Counted from the first letter of the stretch, positions 1 to 11,091 are shown. The stretch: DNA of 64,000 nt from Gremmenia infestans (GCA_032629725.1 JAFEVB010000007.1:1922001-1986000); one strand, 5' to 3'. Numbers and translations: made by a program. Notes: a model not told the origin generated them from the sequence alone.

Positions 1-768
1 ACTAGTGATGATCAGTTTAGTCGAGTCCGGTCGCATTTGTCCCAACGCCAGTAGACGTTGGCGGAAGTCGTCTTCCTCGACTGCTAGCTCATCCAGGGCA
101 TCAAGCAGGATATAGACCCTGGGAACTGTCCAGAATGCAAAAAGCAGAACTCTCTAGAGCTCGTGGAAAGGGACACTGCCTACGAGAGGATGCTGCTCAA
201 TGAGGCTTTTCAGTATCCCTTGGAGGGATATGCTATGATCCAGAAGTTGATACAAGCAATCTCGAACCAGATTCTGAGGCTCACTATTTGATTTGATAAT
301 GCGCCGGGAAAAGAAAAATAGAACGGGTGTAGCCTCGTTCTTCAGGGCCTGGATAATATTGGCAGCGACAACCGATTTGCCGCTGCCAGGGATTCCTTGA
401 ACCCATAAGGAGCCGATCGTACCATCGTGCCAATTTTTAAACTGATCTGTCTCAAAAAGCCAATCCCCAGTGCCTGCAACATGCGCGTTGAGATGTTTTC
501 GATATTCGCTGCCCTCAGATTCAAAGTCCGTTGGAGACAACCATGTGCGAATTTTCTCGAGGTCCTCTAGAGTCACTGGAAAATTTAGTTCTGGCTGTAA
601 TTAGAGCAGCAAAAGGCGTCTATCTTGAGGGATGGTGTCCTCGTCTTGCTCTGATCTACTATCTTCTGCATACAGTCAGTTGCTGGAGGATGCGTTCGGA
701 TGGCGGTGAAGCTCACCATGCCTCTCGACAAGTACGAAGTCATCGTTGTCTAAATGTGCCATCGACAT
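1..768 (-). pseudogene. NACHT-domain (NLR-like) gene, 5' part, broken by three in-frame stops
   Basis: Read on the minus strand from an ATG at 766-768, one frame stays open to the window edge apart from three stops: TGA at 676-678, TAA at 601-603 and TAG at 154-156. It contains a Walker A motif, GIPGSGKS (about 370-396), and a Walker B-type stretch, YILLDALDEL, at about 88-118. Together these are characteristic of fungal NACHT proteins, STAND NTPases implicated in non-self recognition. No frameshift is needed to join the pieces. All three stops can be explained by single C-to-T or G-to-A changes; TAG at 154-156 sits where this family usually has tryptophan. The gene runs off the left edge, so its repeat domain is not visible. 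Family assignment is solid. Pseudogene status is inferred, because an intron covering 601-678 cannot be fully excluded. Confidence 0.75.
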
Positions 769-1627
769 GGCTGATAGTGTTACAAAGAACGATGTATATG
801 AAAAATGTTAACGGAAGTCGTCTTCATGAACATCGTGATGGCACTAGCTCCCTGTTGCCTAAAGGCGCCGCAGTGGAGCTACTCTTTACGATCGGGGAAA
901 GCTCAGTGGATCTAAACACATCACGAGTCAAATACGTTGCTACATACAGGTACTTGAAACTTCAAAGCTCGGAGGATATCATTGCATTTCAATTATTCCA
1001 ATCGACCATAAGATTAAAATAATGATTGATGTAGCAGAGTGTTTGTTATCACGTGACAACTCAAATCAACCCAACCTTCAAGCCATCGAATACTGACCAG
1101 ACTTGAGTTCATACAATACCTTTAGACATGAATAACAATTTACTTTTTGTAAGGCGTATTCGTAATAACAATGGCTGAGTTCCACGGTCTGACATGTAGG
1201 TTTTGATCACTGTAAATTTAGTGTATGACTACGCTAAAGACAGGCATTAGAAGCCTCTGATGCGACATTGAACCACTTCGATACCCAAAGCTATATAATT
1301 TGTTTTCAACTCCAATAGTGTTTTGTGGCCTTTCCACAGAAAGCCTAATGCTCGTTATGCTAAATAGAAAAAAGCGCCACTCACTTTGAATGTGCCACAC
1401 CGCCTGGCATATTATAAGTCAGTGTCACTTGTTCCTATCTATCGCGAGATTCCATTAAGTAGCCGGGAATCTTTATCAATAAAGTAGTAATACAGTGTAG
1501 GTGTTTATTATATAGCTAATGCTTAGGTGAACAAGATTCTCTTGAAATGTTTCCATGGCAATAAATTAGAACAATGCGAATCCCATGTCAGATTATCCCA
1601 CCATACCGTCCTTTATCAAAAGTCAAA
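769..1627. other. Intergenic stretch, no supported gene
   Basis: AT-leaning sequence between the 5' end of the NACHT pseudogene and the original stop codon of the interrupted membrane-protein gene. The open frames here are short and have no recognisable motif. Confidence 0.5.
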
Positions 1628-1716
1628 CTACTCAGTGCCGTGAATCACGTCTCCACACTTCCCACCCGCTAATATATCACTTCTTTCGATAGGCTTATAC
1701 AAAGCCCAAGGAATCA

Positions 1717-1725
1717 ATATAAAAT
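1717..1725. repeat. Left target-site duplication ATATAAAAT
   Basis: Exact 9-bp direct repeat of 2379-2387, immediately outside the terminal inverted repeat of the MITE-like element. Confidence 0.85.
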
Positions 1726-2378
1726 CGGTTATTTACTAAATCCATATTGTTTTAAATTTTAATTACTCGATCCATATTGTTTAATGCTCTTATTACTCGA
1801 TCCATACACTTTTCAGTTTCTACTAGTAGCTTGCTCTATTATACTTAGAAATAGCGCTAGCATAATGCTATACTATTATCTACTAGTAATAAAGTCCTAG
1901 ATATAAAATTAAAAAGGGTAATAATAAGCTAGAAGTATTAGAACATATATATTATATATATATCATATATATCACGTGATCCTATCTATACATATAGTTT
2001 ATTTATCTAGCCTAGTAATCTATAGTTTTATTATTGCATTTATAGGTGTAAACGCTAAGGTTATAGTAATAAAGTAAAAGGTCTTAATAATACTTAGTTA
2101 TTAGGGCTAAGATCACGTGGTTCACGTGATATACATATCCTAATAGGGCATATAAGCATTTATTATAGCTATATGCTAGTATGCTAATATCCTAGAAAAT
2201 ATATAAAGTTATAAGCTTCTACTACTAGTAGTAGGTATGCAAGTTTTAGTAAAAAAAAATCAAATAGTATAGATCGAGTAATATATGCATTAAACAATAT
2301 GGATCGAGTAATTTAAATTTGAAACAATATGGATCGAGTAATTTAAATTTGAAACAATATGGAATTAGTAAATAACCG
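1726..2378. mobile_element. 653-bp MITE-like element with long TIRs and 9-bp target duplication
   Basis: The left end begins CGGTTATTTACTAA and the right end is its reverse complement. The inverted repeats extend about 85 bp on the left and about 115 bp on the right. The difference is an extra copy of a 30-bp subterminal unit (AAACAATATGGATCGAGTAA plus ATTTAAATTTG) at the right, about 2293-2352. Identical 9-bp direct repeats, ATATAAAAT, flank it at 1717-1725 and 2379-2387. The interior is AT-rich with no coding capacity. A 9-bp duplication with long TIRs fits a Mutator-type non-autonomous element; the superfamily is inferred from duplication length only. Confidence 0.85.
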
Positions 2379-2387
2379 ATATAAAAT
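2379..2387. repeat. Right target-site duplication ATATAAAAT
   Basis: Exact 9-bp partner of 1717-1725. It lies within the coding frame of the interrupted membrane-protein gene. Confidence 0.85.
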
Positions 2388-3444
2388 TCCCCAACCCAGC
2401 TGCAGCCGCAATCCAAAACGACAATGCCCCATTCCAAGCCACTATTGCCTCTTTAACCATCGGATCACCCACAGCGGGCCAATAAAACACCGTAAGACCG
2501 CTACCGATGTACGCCACCCAGTGCGGCACCAATGATCTCTCCCTCGTATCTCTCAATACCGCATACGAGAAAGCGAAGTCCTGAGCGACTAGGGGAATAA
2601 AGTTTGTCATCAATACTATCCATGCGAAATCATGGAGGAGGAGGGTCAACTCGGGAGAGAGGTCAAGGAGGTAAGTTATCACAAGGAAAATGTATGCGGG
2701 AAAGGTGATGTAGAGATATGTGAGGCAGCCGCTGATGATTTGGAGGTAGATGATGCTGTGCGGAATGGCGGGAATGCGGGTTAGTTTTCCGGCGATGGTG
2801 GCGGTGAAGAAGGTCCAGCTTAGAGAGACAAGAGTCAGAATTCCGCATGAGGCACCGAACTTGTTCAAAGTTTTAAGGGTCGTTGAAAAGGTTGTCAAAA
2901 TGACGTTAGTGACTGCGTGGTCGCATATGCAGAGGCTTAATCAACATCGATCAATTACTTTGATGAGGAACATAGAATCAGGACGGAATGATACAAGAAA
3001 ATATTGATCTGATAGGCAATTCGCTTTTGTCCTTGGCTTCCGTCCTCGCGGTTGGACCGCATGATTTACATGAGCACTTTGGGCGATTTGTGCAGCCATA
3101 GCGAAGTACAATGAATCGTTAATTACCTTTAATAGGCTTGTATGGTTACAGGATGCTACCTTACCCGACAAGTAGAGTTTGGAGGGGGACAAAGGTCGGG
3201 TCGTGATCAATTCATTACTTCAAATCCGAAAAGGGGTACTACTATAATTTGCCCTAGAGGGTAGAATTCAATATCTAATTTCAGGGCCCTTACCAGAGCT
3301 GATTTGGCATTTTAATCATCCTTTACTACCTAGGTAGGTAACCTGTTTCGCGCGCGTTCAAAATTATTTGCTACCAAAGTAGTAGTAACAAGCTTCAAAA
3401 TCTTAGAGGCTTAAGCGAGACTGGAACGGGGTTAGAAAGTTACC

Positions 3445-4875
3445 CTACACTGCTTCGTCCTCAATCTCTAAACCTCCGACCTTGAATGTCTTCCCTTTTC
3501 GATCTTCGTAATTATTATGATCATGATAATTCTTCACTCTAATCCGCCGAATTAGCAGAGGTTCGCCCTTATTCTTTTCATAGCAAGGAGCCGGGCTCTT
3601 GACAAACCACGAACTAGCAGTTGATGTGCAAAATTTGACATACCTCTCCCTCACATACTGCAGCCCCGTAACTTTCTCCCTCACTCCTTCTCCTTCATTC
3701 TCCTTAACCATGCCTAATCTCTTTAATAAAGGCGATGGCGCTGGCGCAATATCGACCTCGTCCCCCGGCCTCACAAAATTAAACAAACCAAGTCTATGAA
3801 TATGATCCTGATCCGCAGGAGGCCTAGTAACCCTATGAGTCGTAGACTTCAGATACCCCGCAGACCAAAATTGCATCGCATCTCCAACATTACAAATAAT
3901 TCCTCCATCAACAGGGGGGATATATTTCCAATCCCCCTCTTTGGTTTTGATTTGCAGACCTGCTACATTCTGGCTCCACAGTAGTGTCAGGGAACCGAAA
4001 TCAGTGTGGGCGCGTGACCAGCTGTTACTGACAAGGGCATCTTGGGTGATGGAACGTGGCCGGTAGATCATGTAGCGGAGGTGGTCTTCGGATTTTGAAG
4101 AGTATGAGTGTTTTGAAGAAAAGTAGTCGGGTGGGAGTTCAAGGATTAGCGCGAAGAGGGTGAAGATTTTGGAGGCTAGTGCGAGGGATCGCTTGGATAT
4201 GTATTAGTCAATATTAGAATTGGAATATCTTGCAGTGCCTTACTCTTGAGAAATCTTCGATCTCTGCTAGGTACGGGTTAAAGAATTCGTGGCGTGGTTC
4301 ACTTGCAAGCTCTGGTATGAACTTTGCGATGTTGACCTTTTCACAATGGATTCAGTGTTGAGGTTGAAGCTTGAAGGAGTACTTAAACTTACGCTTTCCA
4401 CGTTATCTAGAACTTCTGTTCCCATTACCTTCTTCTCTCCCGCCTAATCATATTTAGCAAGTAGACATCAAATGATTCTCTTTAAGCTTGCCGCTCGATA
4501 CCCGAAATAATTCCCCTTCCCAAAATCACATCTCAACTCCGGCTTATCCTTGATATCTTTCGGCAGATTCATAAACGCTTGTCCAATGCTGTACTGCCTC
4601 GTCACTTCCTCATCGGTAAAACCTGTACCAATTATGCTAAAGAAGCCGGTTGTTTCAACCTAAGATGAATGGTAAGCTATGCAACTACGACGTCTTATGG
4701 TATGGTACATTACAGCATGTTGAAGCTGTTCCGCAAGCTTTTCCTTTCCTCCTGGTTCATCAAAAGTTGAGATATCGATTACAGAAATGTCCGCCCACGG
4801 AAGGTCAACTTTAGTTGGCGCCGGCCTCTTCCAAGTTGGAAGAACGGATGGTTCTGGTGAGATCAATGGAGGCAT
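3445..4875 (-). CDS. Fe(II)/2-oxoglutarate-dependent oxygenase, isopenicillin N synthase-like
   Basis: Predicted 406-residue enzyme in five exons: 4714-4875, 4492-4659, 4393-4443, 4244-4336 and 3445-4191. All junctions are phase 0. The N-terminal DIOX_N-like part contains VIDIS and TGFFSIIGTG. The C-terminal jelly-roll holds the iron ligands HTD (in RAHTDFGSLTLLW) and the distal His with the 2-oxoglutarate Arg (THRVTR region). Such enzymes hydroxylate, desaturate or cyclise small molecules in the cytosol; the substrate is not predictable here. The ATG at 4875 was chosen because the frame upstream has only non-ATG starts. The second intron (4444-4491) has a GC donor (GCAAGC) rather than GT, and without it the frame hits a stop. 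No other biosynthetic genes surround it, so a metabolite cluster is not indicated. Confidence 0.85.
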
Positions 4876-5489
4876 GGCGTTGCAAGTAGATGCAGCATTT
4901 TCTTGAATCAAAAGGCGAGTAATTGTAGGATCAAGAAGGTATCAATGGAATATCGGGAATTCTTAGTGCGGGGCGAGAGCACGACGTAGGACTGCGTTTA
5001 CCCCGCTAATAGTACGCCAGCAAGGCTCATGACCCAGCTTATCGAGAACAAGTAAAGCCAATGGGAATTTAAAATGATGGTAATGTTGATGTGCGGAAGT
5101 GTAGCACGCAATAAGCAAAGTGAAAGATGTCATCATGCCTCGTCTAATTAGCTGGCTGGTAGTTTTTGACGAATCATGATCAAAAACTGCTTATCACTAG
5201 CAGAGCCAGATAGAAGTTTATAGCAGTTTGTGCCACGTCAAATGGATCGTTAATCTGACTGATATTAGTAGAAAGACGGAAAGCAAATTTGAGGATATCC
5301 TACAGGAGAGATTTCAGTGGAGACGCCGAGAATAAGAATGTGACTGAGGAATCATTTAGGAGTTCTCAAAGAATGGAAAAGATTCAGTTTAATTGCCAGC
5401 CTGTTCTTTCCACAACGTCCTAATTCCAAACACTTTCTCATGTTCTACAGATCCCCTATGCCAACATGTACAAGGAAAACAAAACCGCT
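4876..5489. other. Intergenic, no gene seen
   Basis: Holds the putative upstream region of the oxygenase gene and the downstream region of the small secreted protein gene. No open frame with recognisable content. Confidence 0.5.
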
Positions 5490-5681
5490 CTAGCACAAAG
5501 CACAGCCACAGCAGAGAGTTGCATCACATCCCTCACCAGCTTCAGCCTGTGTATCACAGGCACCACAACTTTGGCCCGGGCATGAACGAGCAATCATCAA
5601 AGAGTTTACTTCAGAAACAGCCGCTCCGGAGACCAGTCCAGCGGCAGCGATGGTAATGAGGGTGATGATAGAGAATTGCAT
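5490..5681 (-). CDS. Small cysteine-rich secreted protein, effector-like candidate
   Basis: A 63-residue frame starting at a true ATG (5679-5681). The first about 19 residues form a clear signal peptide (basic/polar start, hydrophobic ITLITIAAAGLV, Gly-Ala at the likely cleavage site). The mature part is under 45 residues and has eight cysteines clustered in its C-terminal half (spacing C-x4-C-x2-C-x8-C-x5-CC-x-C-x3-C), ending with a cysteine. No family is recognised. Even cysteine number, small size and a secretion signal are the usual criteria for candidate fungal effectors or antimicrobial peptides; function is not known and is not implied by the sequence. It stands alone in a gene-poor 2.4-kb interval between the oxygenase and DUF3632 genes. 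Confidence 0.6.
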   Translation of the reverse strand: MQFSIITLITIAAAGLVSGAAVSEVNSLMIARSCPGQSCGACDTQAEAGEGCDATLCCGCALC

Positions 5682-7273
5682 ATTGGCTGGTGTTGAGGTA
5701 CAGAAATGCTATGAGTATCATTAGTATTGAGTCGTATATAAAGGTTAATATTAGCCTTACAAGCGTGGTTAGTAGTATCAGGCTGATATTATTGGAAGAA
5801 TGGCTTCTGATGGGAACGTGACTGGATGGTGTATGCTAGAAGGCTGGCTTCGTGATTGTTTTGAAAGATTGCGTGATGAGAATAAAAAGTGATTTGAGGT
5901 GGCCATCACTTGTATTTATACTGGAAGTAGTTCTTCCCAATATTGAGTGTTGTTGTATCTTCATTGCCAAATTTAGGTAGCATTGTTTCAAGCACACGAA
6001 AAGAAAATTGATAGACATTACATTTCGAGAAAAGTACGTAGCTTTGTTTCATACAGAAGGAGCTCATATAAGGACTTGATAGTAAATATCACAATTCTTG
6101 CATACAAAGTACCTGGGTATGTAAAACGACGATAGTGAAAAAGAGAGCCGACTCTTTACGATCAGGGGCCCTCGCCAAAAAGCGGCTGAGAACCCCCTGA
6201 CGATTAACGCTTAAAGCTAAGCGAATGGGTCTTCAAAACATGACCCTGTGGGTTATTATTAGATGCAGTACCGAGTAAATTGAGTCTTAGAGACGTTGAT
6301 TTAGGCTCAAAACTACTTTGGTGTATGATCATTCCAATTCTGGTATGTGATCTACAAATGCACAGATTTTGATACTGCGGCTCGGTGTGGGGAAGGGGCC
6401 GAAACAGTGGTCGAGGTGGCGAGCAAAATCCTCCCGATTCTTGAAACAGTCCTACCGAGTTTCAACATCGTTCACAGTCTCACTGTCACAGAGCAGCCTC
6501 ACACTCTAAATAGTCATCCATGGTGTTTTCTACGATAATATACACTATCAATAGGATGCGCCTCTGTATGCAGGATCTGTGATGACGGCTCGACTCCAAC
6601 CAGATACACGATTACGGGAGCCACAATGCCAGACATCCTTGATCTCATGATACATTATTATGTACTGTAGTAAGGCATGCAATAGTAAGCTTGTCTAAGA
6701 TCCTTCCTCTCAAAGATTTGCAGGTAGGATTAGTCCGACCAATCCGTGTCTACTGGTCGTGTACGGCGAGTACTGTGCATTCCTTACCTGCACTACAACA
6801 CTAGATGCTACCTCCTCTCGCAAGCACCCTGACCTGTCCCTAGAGGCGGTCCATCAGCCCCGGAAGATTGTATCTCTGGACATCTTAGATCTTGTCATCG
6901 GACGCCTTTGATATAAGCTGAAGGCCCAACGAATACACCCGCAGGATTCACCGCGCTGTGTGAGATTATCAATGCAAGCAATTATGCATATTTACGACGT
7001 CAAGTAAGTCTCTAGAAGTGGTATCTAGAATTTCATCTCGATCGATGATGATTTTATCACATTATCTAAGGAGCAAGTCGCGACAACTCCCCATCAAAAG
7101 ACAAAGAAAGACATAGTGCAGTTTTGCATGTCAGGCTGAAATTCCAACTGATTGTGAAGCCTTTTTATTTCTTCACAACTCTTTTTTTTATTTCTTCCTC
7201 GAAATGCGTGGATTCCAAAAGTTCCGGAAAGGTAGGTCAAGTGAAGGTCAGAAATGGAGCTTGATTTCTTCTT
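5682..7273. other. 1.6-kb intergenic stretch without supported genes
   Basis: Short frames such as 6347-6538 have no recognisable domain and no credible start or splice context. No repeats of note. Confidence 0.5.
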
Positions 7274-8025
7274 TCAACGAAGTCCTGCTTCCCAAACCTC
7301 TAGCCTCTGAGGATTGAAACCCCTCCATTCCTTGTCTTTGTATTTATCCCCACCTTTGGCTTTCTTACCATCAAACATCTTCTCCTCCCGGCTCAATCTA
7401 TCTATTGTGTCCCTGGCATATAAGAACCAGACCTTGGCAGCATCTACATCCGTCGACGACGGTTCATCCGTGCCTTCGAAAGCAGACCGCAATGTCCAAA
7501 TTGCATACAACGAGAAATCCAAAGCAGGTATTGATTGAGAGACGGAAGTAAGGCGGGCAGCGAAGCCATTCAGGTTGCACCACTGCTCAGCGGAAAAGTC
7601 GTTCTTGCACCCGCTTCCGGGAGCTAAACAAACACTCAGTCCTAAAACAACTCAGAACGATAGCGAGTTCACATACCTCTATTCCAAGTTTCCCTCATAG
7701 AAGGGCCAAAGAGTGGCATATCCTTCCATACCTTGACTTTATATCCCCAGACCGTACACTCACTTGCACCTTCTTTCTCTGCGAGATTCTCCTGCTGCAC
7801 CGCTAGCACAATATCGACCAATGGCCCTTGAGACTGATGATGGGTGTCCGCCGCAACATCAATGAGGCTATACCAGGCGCGGCTCAATGTCTCTTCAATG
7901 GCTAATTCCGAGGCTCCTGCCGCGAAAGCTTTCCTCGTAGGCTCAGTAAAATTGCTAGCTGCACTACTGGATTCTTGTTTCGAGGCAAGAGATGCTGTCA
8001 ACGACTCTTGCTCTGGTGAAGGCAT
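7274..8025 (-). CDS. DUF3632 fungal protein
   Basis: Two exons, 7677-8025 and 7274-7623, with a 53-nt GT-AG intron (GTATGT donor, TTTAG acceptor), give 232 residues. The helical content and the motifs AWYSLIDVAA, WKDMPLFGPSMRETWN and the second-exon FAARL...YAIWTLRSAFE match the fungal DUF3632 family, whose role is unknown. Predicted cytosolic: no signal peptide or membrane segment is visible. The ATG at 8023-8025 is the first in frame; a stop lies upstream in the same frame. The gene appears intact. Confidence 0.8.
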
Positions 8026-9025
8026 TTCCACGCCAATGAATAGTGCGTATGCTTTTGTGTAAGATCTGGGTGGGTTGAATAAGGGTCGTGAAAATCATGG
8101 CCCATGGGAATGATGCAGGTGCGTCCACATGCACCCCACGTGTGCAAAGTGCCAAGTTTAAGAGCGCCAGATATTGGATTGGTCAGCAGACCTTAATAAA
8201 TGGTGAGTTTGCATTCTCGCTTATAGGCGCACCTCATTTTCTTAATATACTATACTATACATTCCCATCCACATACTCTAACAAACGTTGCCGAGGAAGG
8301 CAGGTAGTTATAAAGGTTGCGGGGTCGAGGTGACTACCGAAAACTTGCAATAACGGCTGTTTAGGAACATGCCATTAAGCTTAATTTAATTGATGTTGAC
8401 TGTCTAGGAATTGTCATCGACGTGTGGGGGTACGAGTGATACGTCGTGAGCTTCCTTTTCGGTCTAGCGTCCGGAGACATTCTCAGCTCCAAATCTTTAC
8501 TTACCAATTTTTATTGCAGGTTCTACTTGCCAAGTTGCCAAGGACATTCTGTTTGGATACCTTCCAATTACAGAAAAACTTGCCTTCTGAAAATGATTTC
8601 AAAGTGGGATTATTCCTTATCGAGGTGTCTGCTGGTCAAGGAACTTGGTGTCTTGAAGTACTAGGGATACTCGGGATGGGCTCACCGTCCGTCTGCTGAA
8701 GGACTCGAATTATAAATACCCCAGAACGGGTGCAGGAGTTATCTTGGCTTTGCAGAAAGTGATATTAGGCTGTGAAGAGTTCGGCATAGGATTTATTACC
8801 CGCGGCATGTTTACTAGAGGTAGGCAACTGTAGCTTCTGTTGAAGCACGTCAAGAATTTCGGAATCGAGTATATCAAGCCGTAGTTTCCCCCTCCTCTTT
8901 TGCAACTGAATATTTCAACAGTCTTGGTAGTTCATCGGCCTCACCATCTGACACCATCCATCTTCCTGACTATTTCTTCGGCCCGCCCCCAATTAATCTT
9001 CAAGCCATTCCTGAATTCGTTCAAG
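8026..9025. other. Intergenic between divergent DUF3632 and RNase genes
   Basis: The two genes are transcribed away from each other, so this about 1-kb interval should hold both promoters. CT-rich tracts precede the RNase start (about 8885-9020). No gene found; the frames at 8424-8699 look random. Confidence 0.45.
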
Positions 9026-9500
9026 ATGATCATCGGTCTCAAAACCCTCCTCCCTTTCTTCCTATTTCTCTCTACCTCCACTTCTCTTCCTACTCTCGAA
9101 CAGCGTGGATCTACCACCTGCGGCTCAACCTATTATACAGCAAGTAAGGTCAGTGCCGCTTCTTCGAAAGGGTACGCAGACTACGAAGATGGCTCGTCAC
9201 CTGGTGGCTACCCTCACACATACCACAATTACGAGGGTTTCGACTTCCCAGTTGATGGCCCATACCAAGAATTCCCTCTCTTATCCAGTGGAAGCGTGTA
9301 CACTGGTGGTACGCAACCTTCATGTCCCCCGGGAAACCCCGTATTCCTTTTATTTCTTTGTTCGAAACATTCTGATCTTCTCTATAGGGAGTCCTGGAGC
9401 TGATCGTGTGATCTTCACAACGGATGGCAAGCTCGCGGGTGAGATCACGCACACCGGTGCTAGTGGGGATGATTTTGTTGGCTGTTCAGGAACAAGTTGA
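9026..9500 (+). CDS. Secreted guanyl-preferring ribonuclease, RNase T1/F1 family
   Basis: Exons 9026-9308 and 9388-9500, joined by a 79-nt intron, encode 131 residues: a signal peptide (about 1-20), a short pro-segment ending QRG, and a mature enzyme of about 104 residues, the usual length for this family. The family's catalytic set is visible: His64 (in YPH), Glu82 (in YQEFP), Arg101 (in PGADRV) and His116 (in ITHTGASG). These enzymes cut single-stranded RNA 3' of guanosine outside the cell. Only two cysteines (32 and 127) remain, giving one disulfide instead of the two common in relatives. The ATG at 9026 was chosen because the signal peptide begins there; the frame is also open upstream without an ATG. 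Confidence 0.88.
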
Positions 9501-9679
9501 ATGAAATTTAGATGAGGAGTCATTTAGTCAATTACTAAGTTTGGTCTTTATTTCATGTGTGTCATTCTTGCGCGAACCCAGCCTACTATTTGACCCCTCC
9601 CCCGCCCCCCCAATATCCAACTTCAATAAGACCATAGAATTTCCCCGCAGCAAGTGATATCTCGTCAGACCTCTTCTCA

Positions 9680-11091
9680 TTACCACCGTCTCAACATCTT
9701 CCACATCCAACCCCACCCTCCAAATAGCGCAGTCGCGCCTGTGCACACGATCACCGGACCATACTGCGTACTATAACCCAAATGTCCCATCCCCTCCAAT
9801 GCACTCCAAGCGCTCTTCAACAACGCCCCACTAGCCGGTCCCCCAGCCAAAAAACCCACTCCCCTCCCCCCAAGCAACATGCCCATCACCAACCCCGTAT
9901 CAACCCCCTCATCTTCCCTCTTCATCTCACGCAAAACCCCCGGGTACGTACTACTAAACCCGCCTGCAAAGAACCCATACACCACCGCGAACATCACGAG
10001 CAATGCAATATGCCGCGCCATTCCCCAAAGCGCAAACACCGCTACCGTGGAGCCGAGTGACGAGATAAGTATCACAGTAGTAGGTTTCAAATGGTCGCTA
10101 AGCATACCCAACAGCAAGCCCCCTGGCGCAGAAGACAACGAAAATACAGCCGTAATAACAGCCCCAGTGATAGCCGGGAGACCCATCGTATGCGCATAGC
10201 TCGCCAAATAAGTATTCGGCAAAATGTACCCGAAACTCTGCACCACGTTCCCCGCCTGCAACATCCAGAACATCTCGCTTTTCAAAAACTTCCAACTAAT
10301 CGGCCTCCTAGCCACCGCCCCGGACACTGGGATTCTGGGTTTCAAGAAAAATAGCAGTGGGGAGGTGATGATGACGAGCGCGGTTGCCCAGGCTTGAAGC
10401 GTAGTCTTGGCGCCGTATTTGCTGAGGAGCGAGGACATGAGGAATGGAAATACGACGCCTGCAGCGGCTTTCCCTGCCCAGATGGTTCCGTATGCCATTC
10501 CTTTGCGGGAGATGAACCATTCGTCCAGGTAGAGTGTTGTGGGGGAGAAGAGAAGGCCAGAGCCGATGGCGCACAGGACGCCTTGGCTTGCTATTAATTG
10601 CCAAACTTCCTTAGCGTAGGAAGATAATATCAAACTCGCGACTGTAATGAGCAGACCGGCGGGTCCACAGTATGGACGTAAGTGGGGATAGCGGGTGAGC
10701 AGGGTGAAGGTTAGTGGCATCATGAAGTACATGAGGCCGTTCAACGTTGAGCCGACAGTGGCGATGGCGCCGGGTGAGCCGACGACGTTGTGGTGAGTGG
10801 TGTAGAATTCTTGGAATACACCGAATGAGAGGGAGTAACCTAGATGAGATGAGTTAGATGAAGGTGTTAGCGGTGTAGTAATTGCGTACCCCAGACGGGT
10901 GCTTGTATTATCGTGCATCCTGCTAACACGAGATATGCGTCTCGACCATGATCTGTAGGTAGAAGTGAGCGCATCTCGGTTTCGAGAGCTGTCTCATTTT
11001 GTGTTGATGAGACTTCAGCTTCAACAGGTGGGTTACCGCTAGATGCTCGGTTGCTGAGAGCATGAAGCTCGTGGGTGGTGGTTGAGGTCAT
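9680..11091 (-). CDS. MFS transporter, monocarboxylate-transporter-like
   Basis: Two exons, 10890-11091 and 9680-10839, around a 50-nt intron give 453 residues. An acidic hydrophilic N-tail of about 50 residues precedes about 12 hydrophobic segments split 6+6. Features such as YSLSFGVFQEFY after helix 1 and GMAYGTIWAGKAAAG in helix 4-5 fit the fungal MCT (SLC16-like) branch of the major facilitator superfamily, which moves monocarboxylates or other small acids by proton symport. The substrate is unknown. It is convergent with the RNase gene, with 179 bp between stop codons. Intact frame and a true ATG at 11089-11091. Confidence 0.88.

Larger units (their letters stand above)
1628..2940 (-). 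pseudogene. Multi-pass membrane protein gene interrupted by a MITE-like element
   Basis: The minus-strand frame from 2940 to 2379 encodes about 185 residues with roughly five hydrophobic segments. It resembles a fungal/actinobacterial membrane-protein family with conserved HDFAW, PHWVAY and AWNGALSFW-like stretches; this is recognised from family pattern and has no assigned function. Inside the last membrane segment the frame runs into the element at 1726-2378, whose terminal repeat supplies SVIY and a TAA stop. If the element and one copy of the 9-bp duplication are removed, the frame continues without a break for 29 codons (starting LIPWALYKP) to TAG at 1628-1630. The C-terminus was therefore truncated by the insertion. 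The N-terminal exon is unresolved: a stop at 2941-2943 implies an intron upstream, perhaps with an acceptor near 2918. Confidence 0.7.

Noticed and set aside
531..1022. 163-codon plus-strand frame
   Set aside because: Antisense shadow of the NACHT pseudogene over 531-768 and no domain content beyond it.
2941..3210. 89-codon minus-strand frame just upstream of the interrupted membrane gene
   Set aside because: Starts with TTG, has no recognised motif and no clear splice to the membrane protein. It could hold its first exon, but I could not support a junction.
6347..6538. 63-codon plus-strand frame
   Set aside because: Non-ATG start, no family features, isolated in a gene-poor interval.
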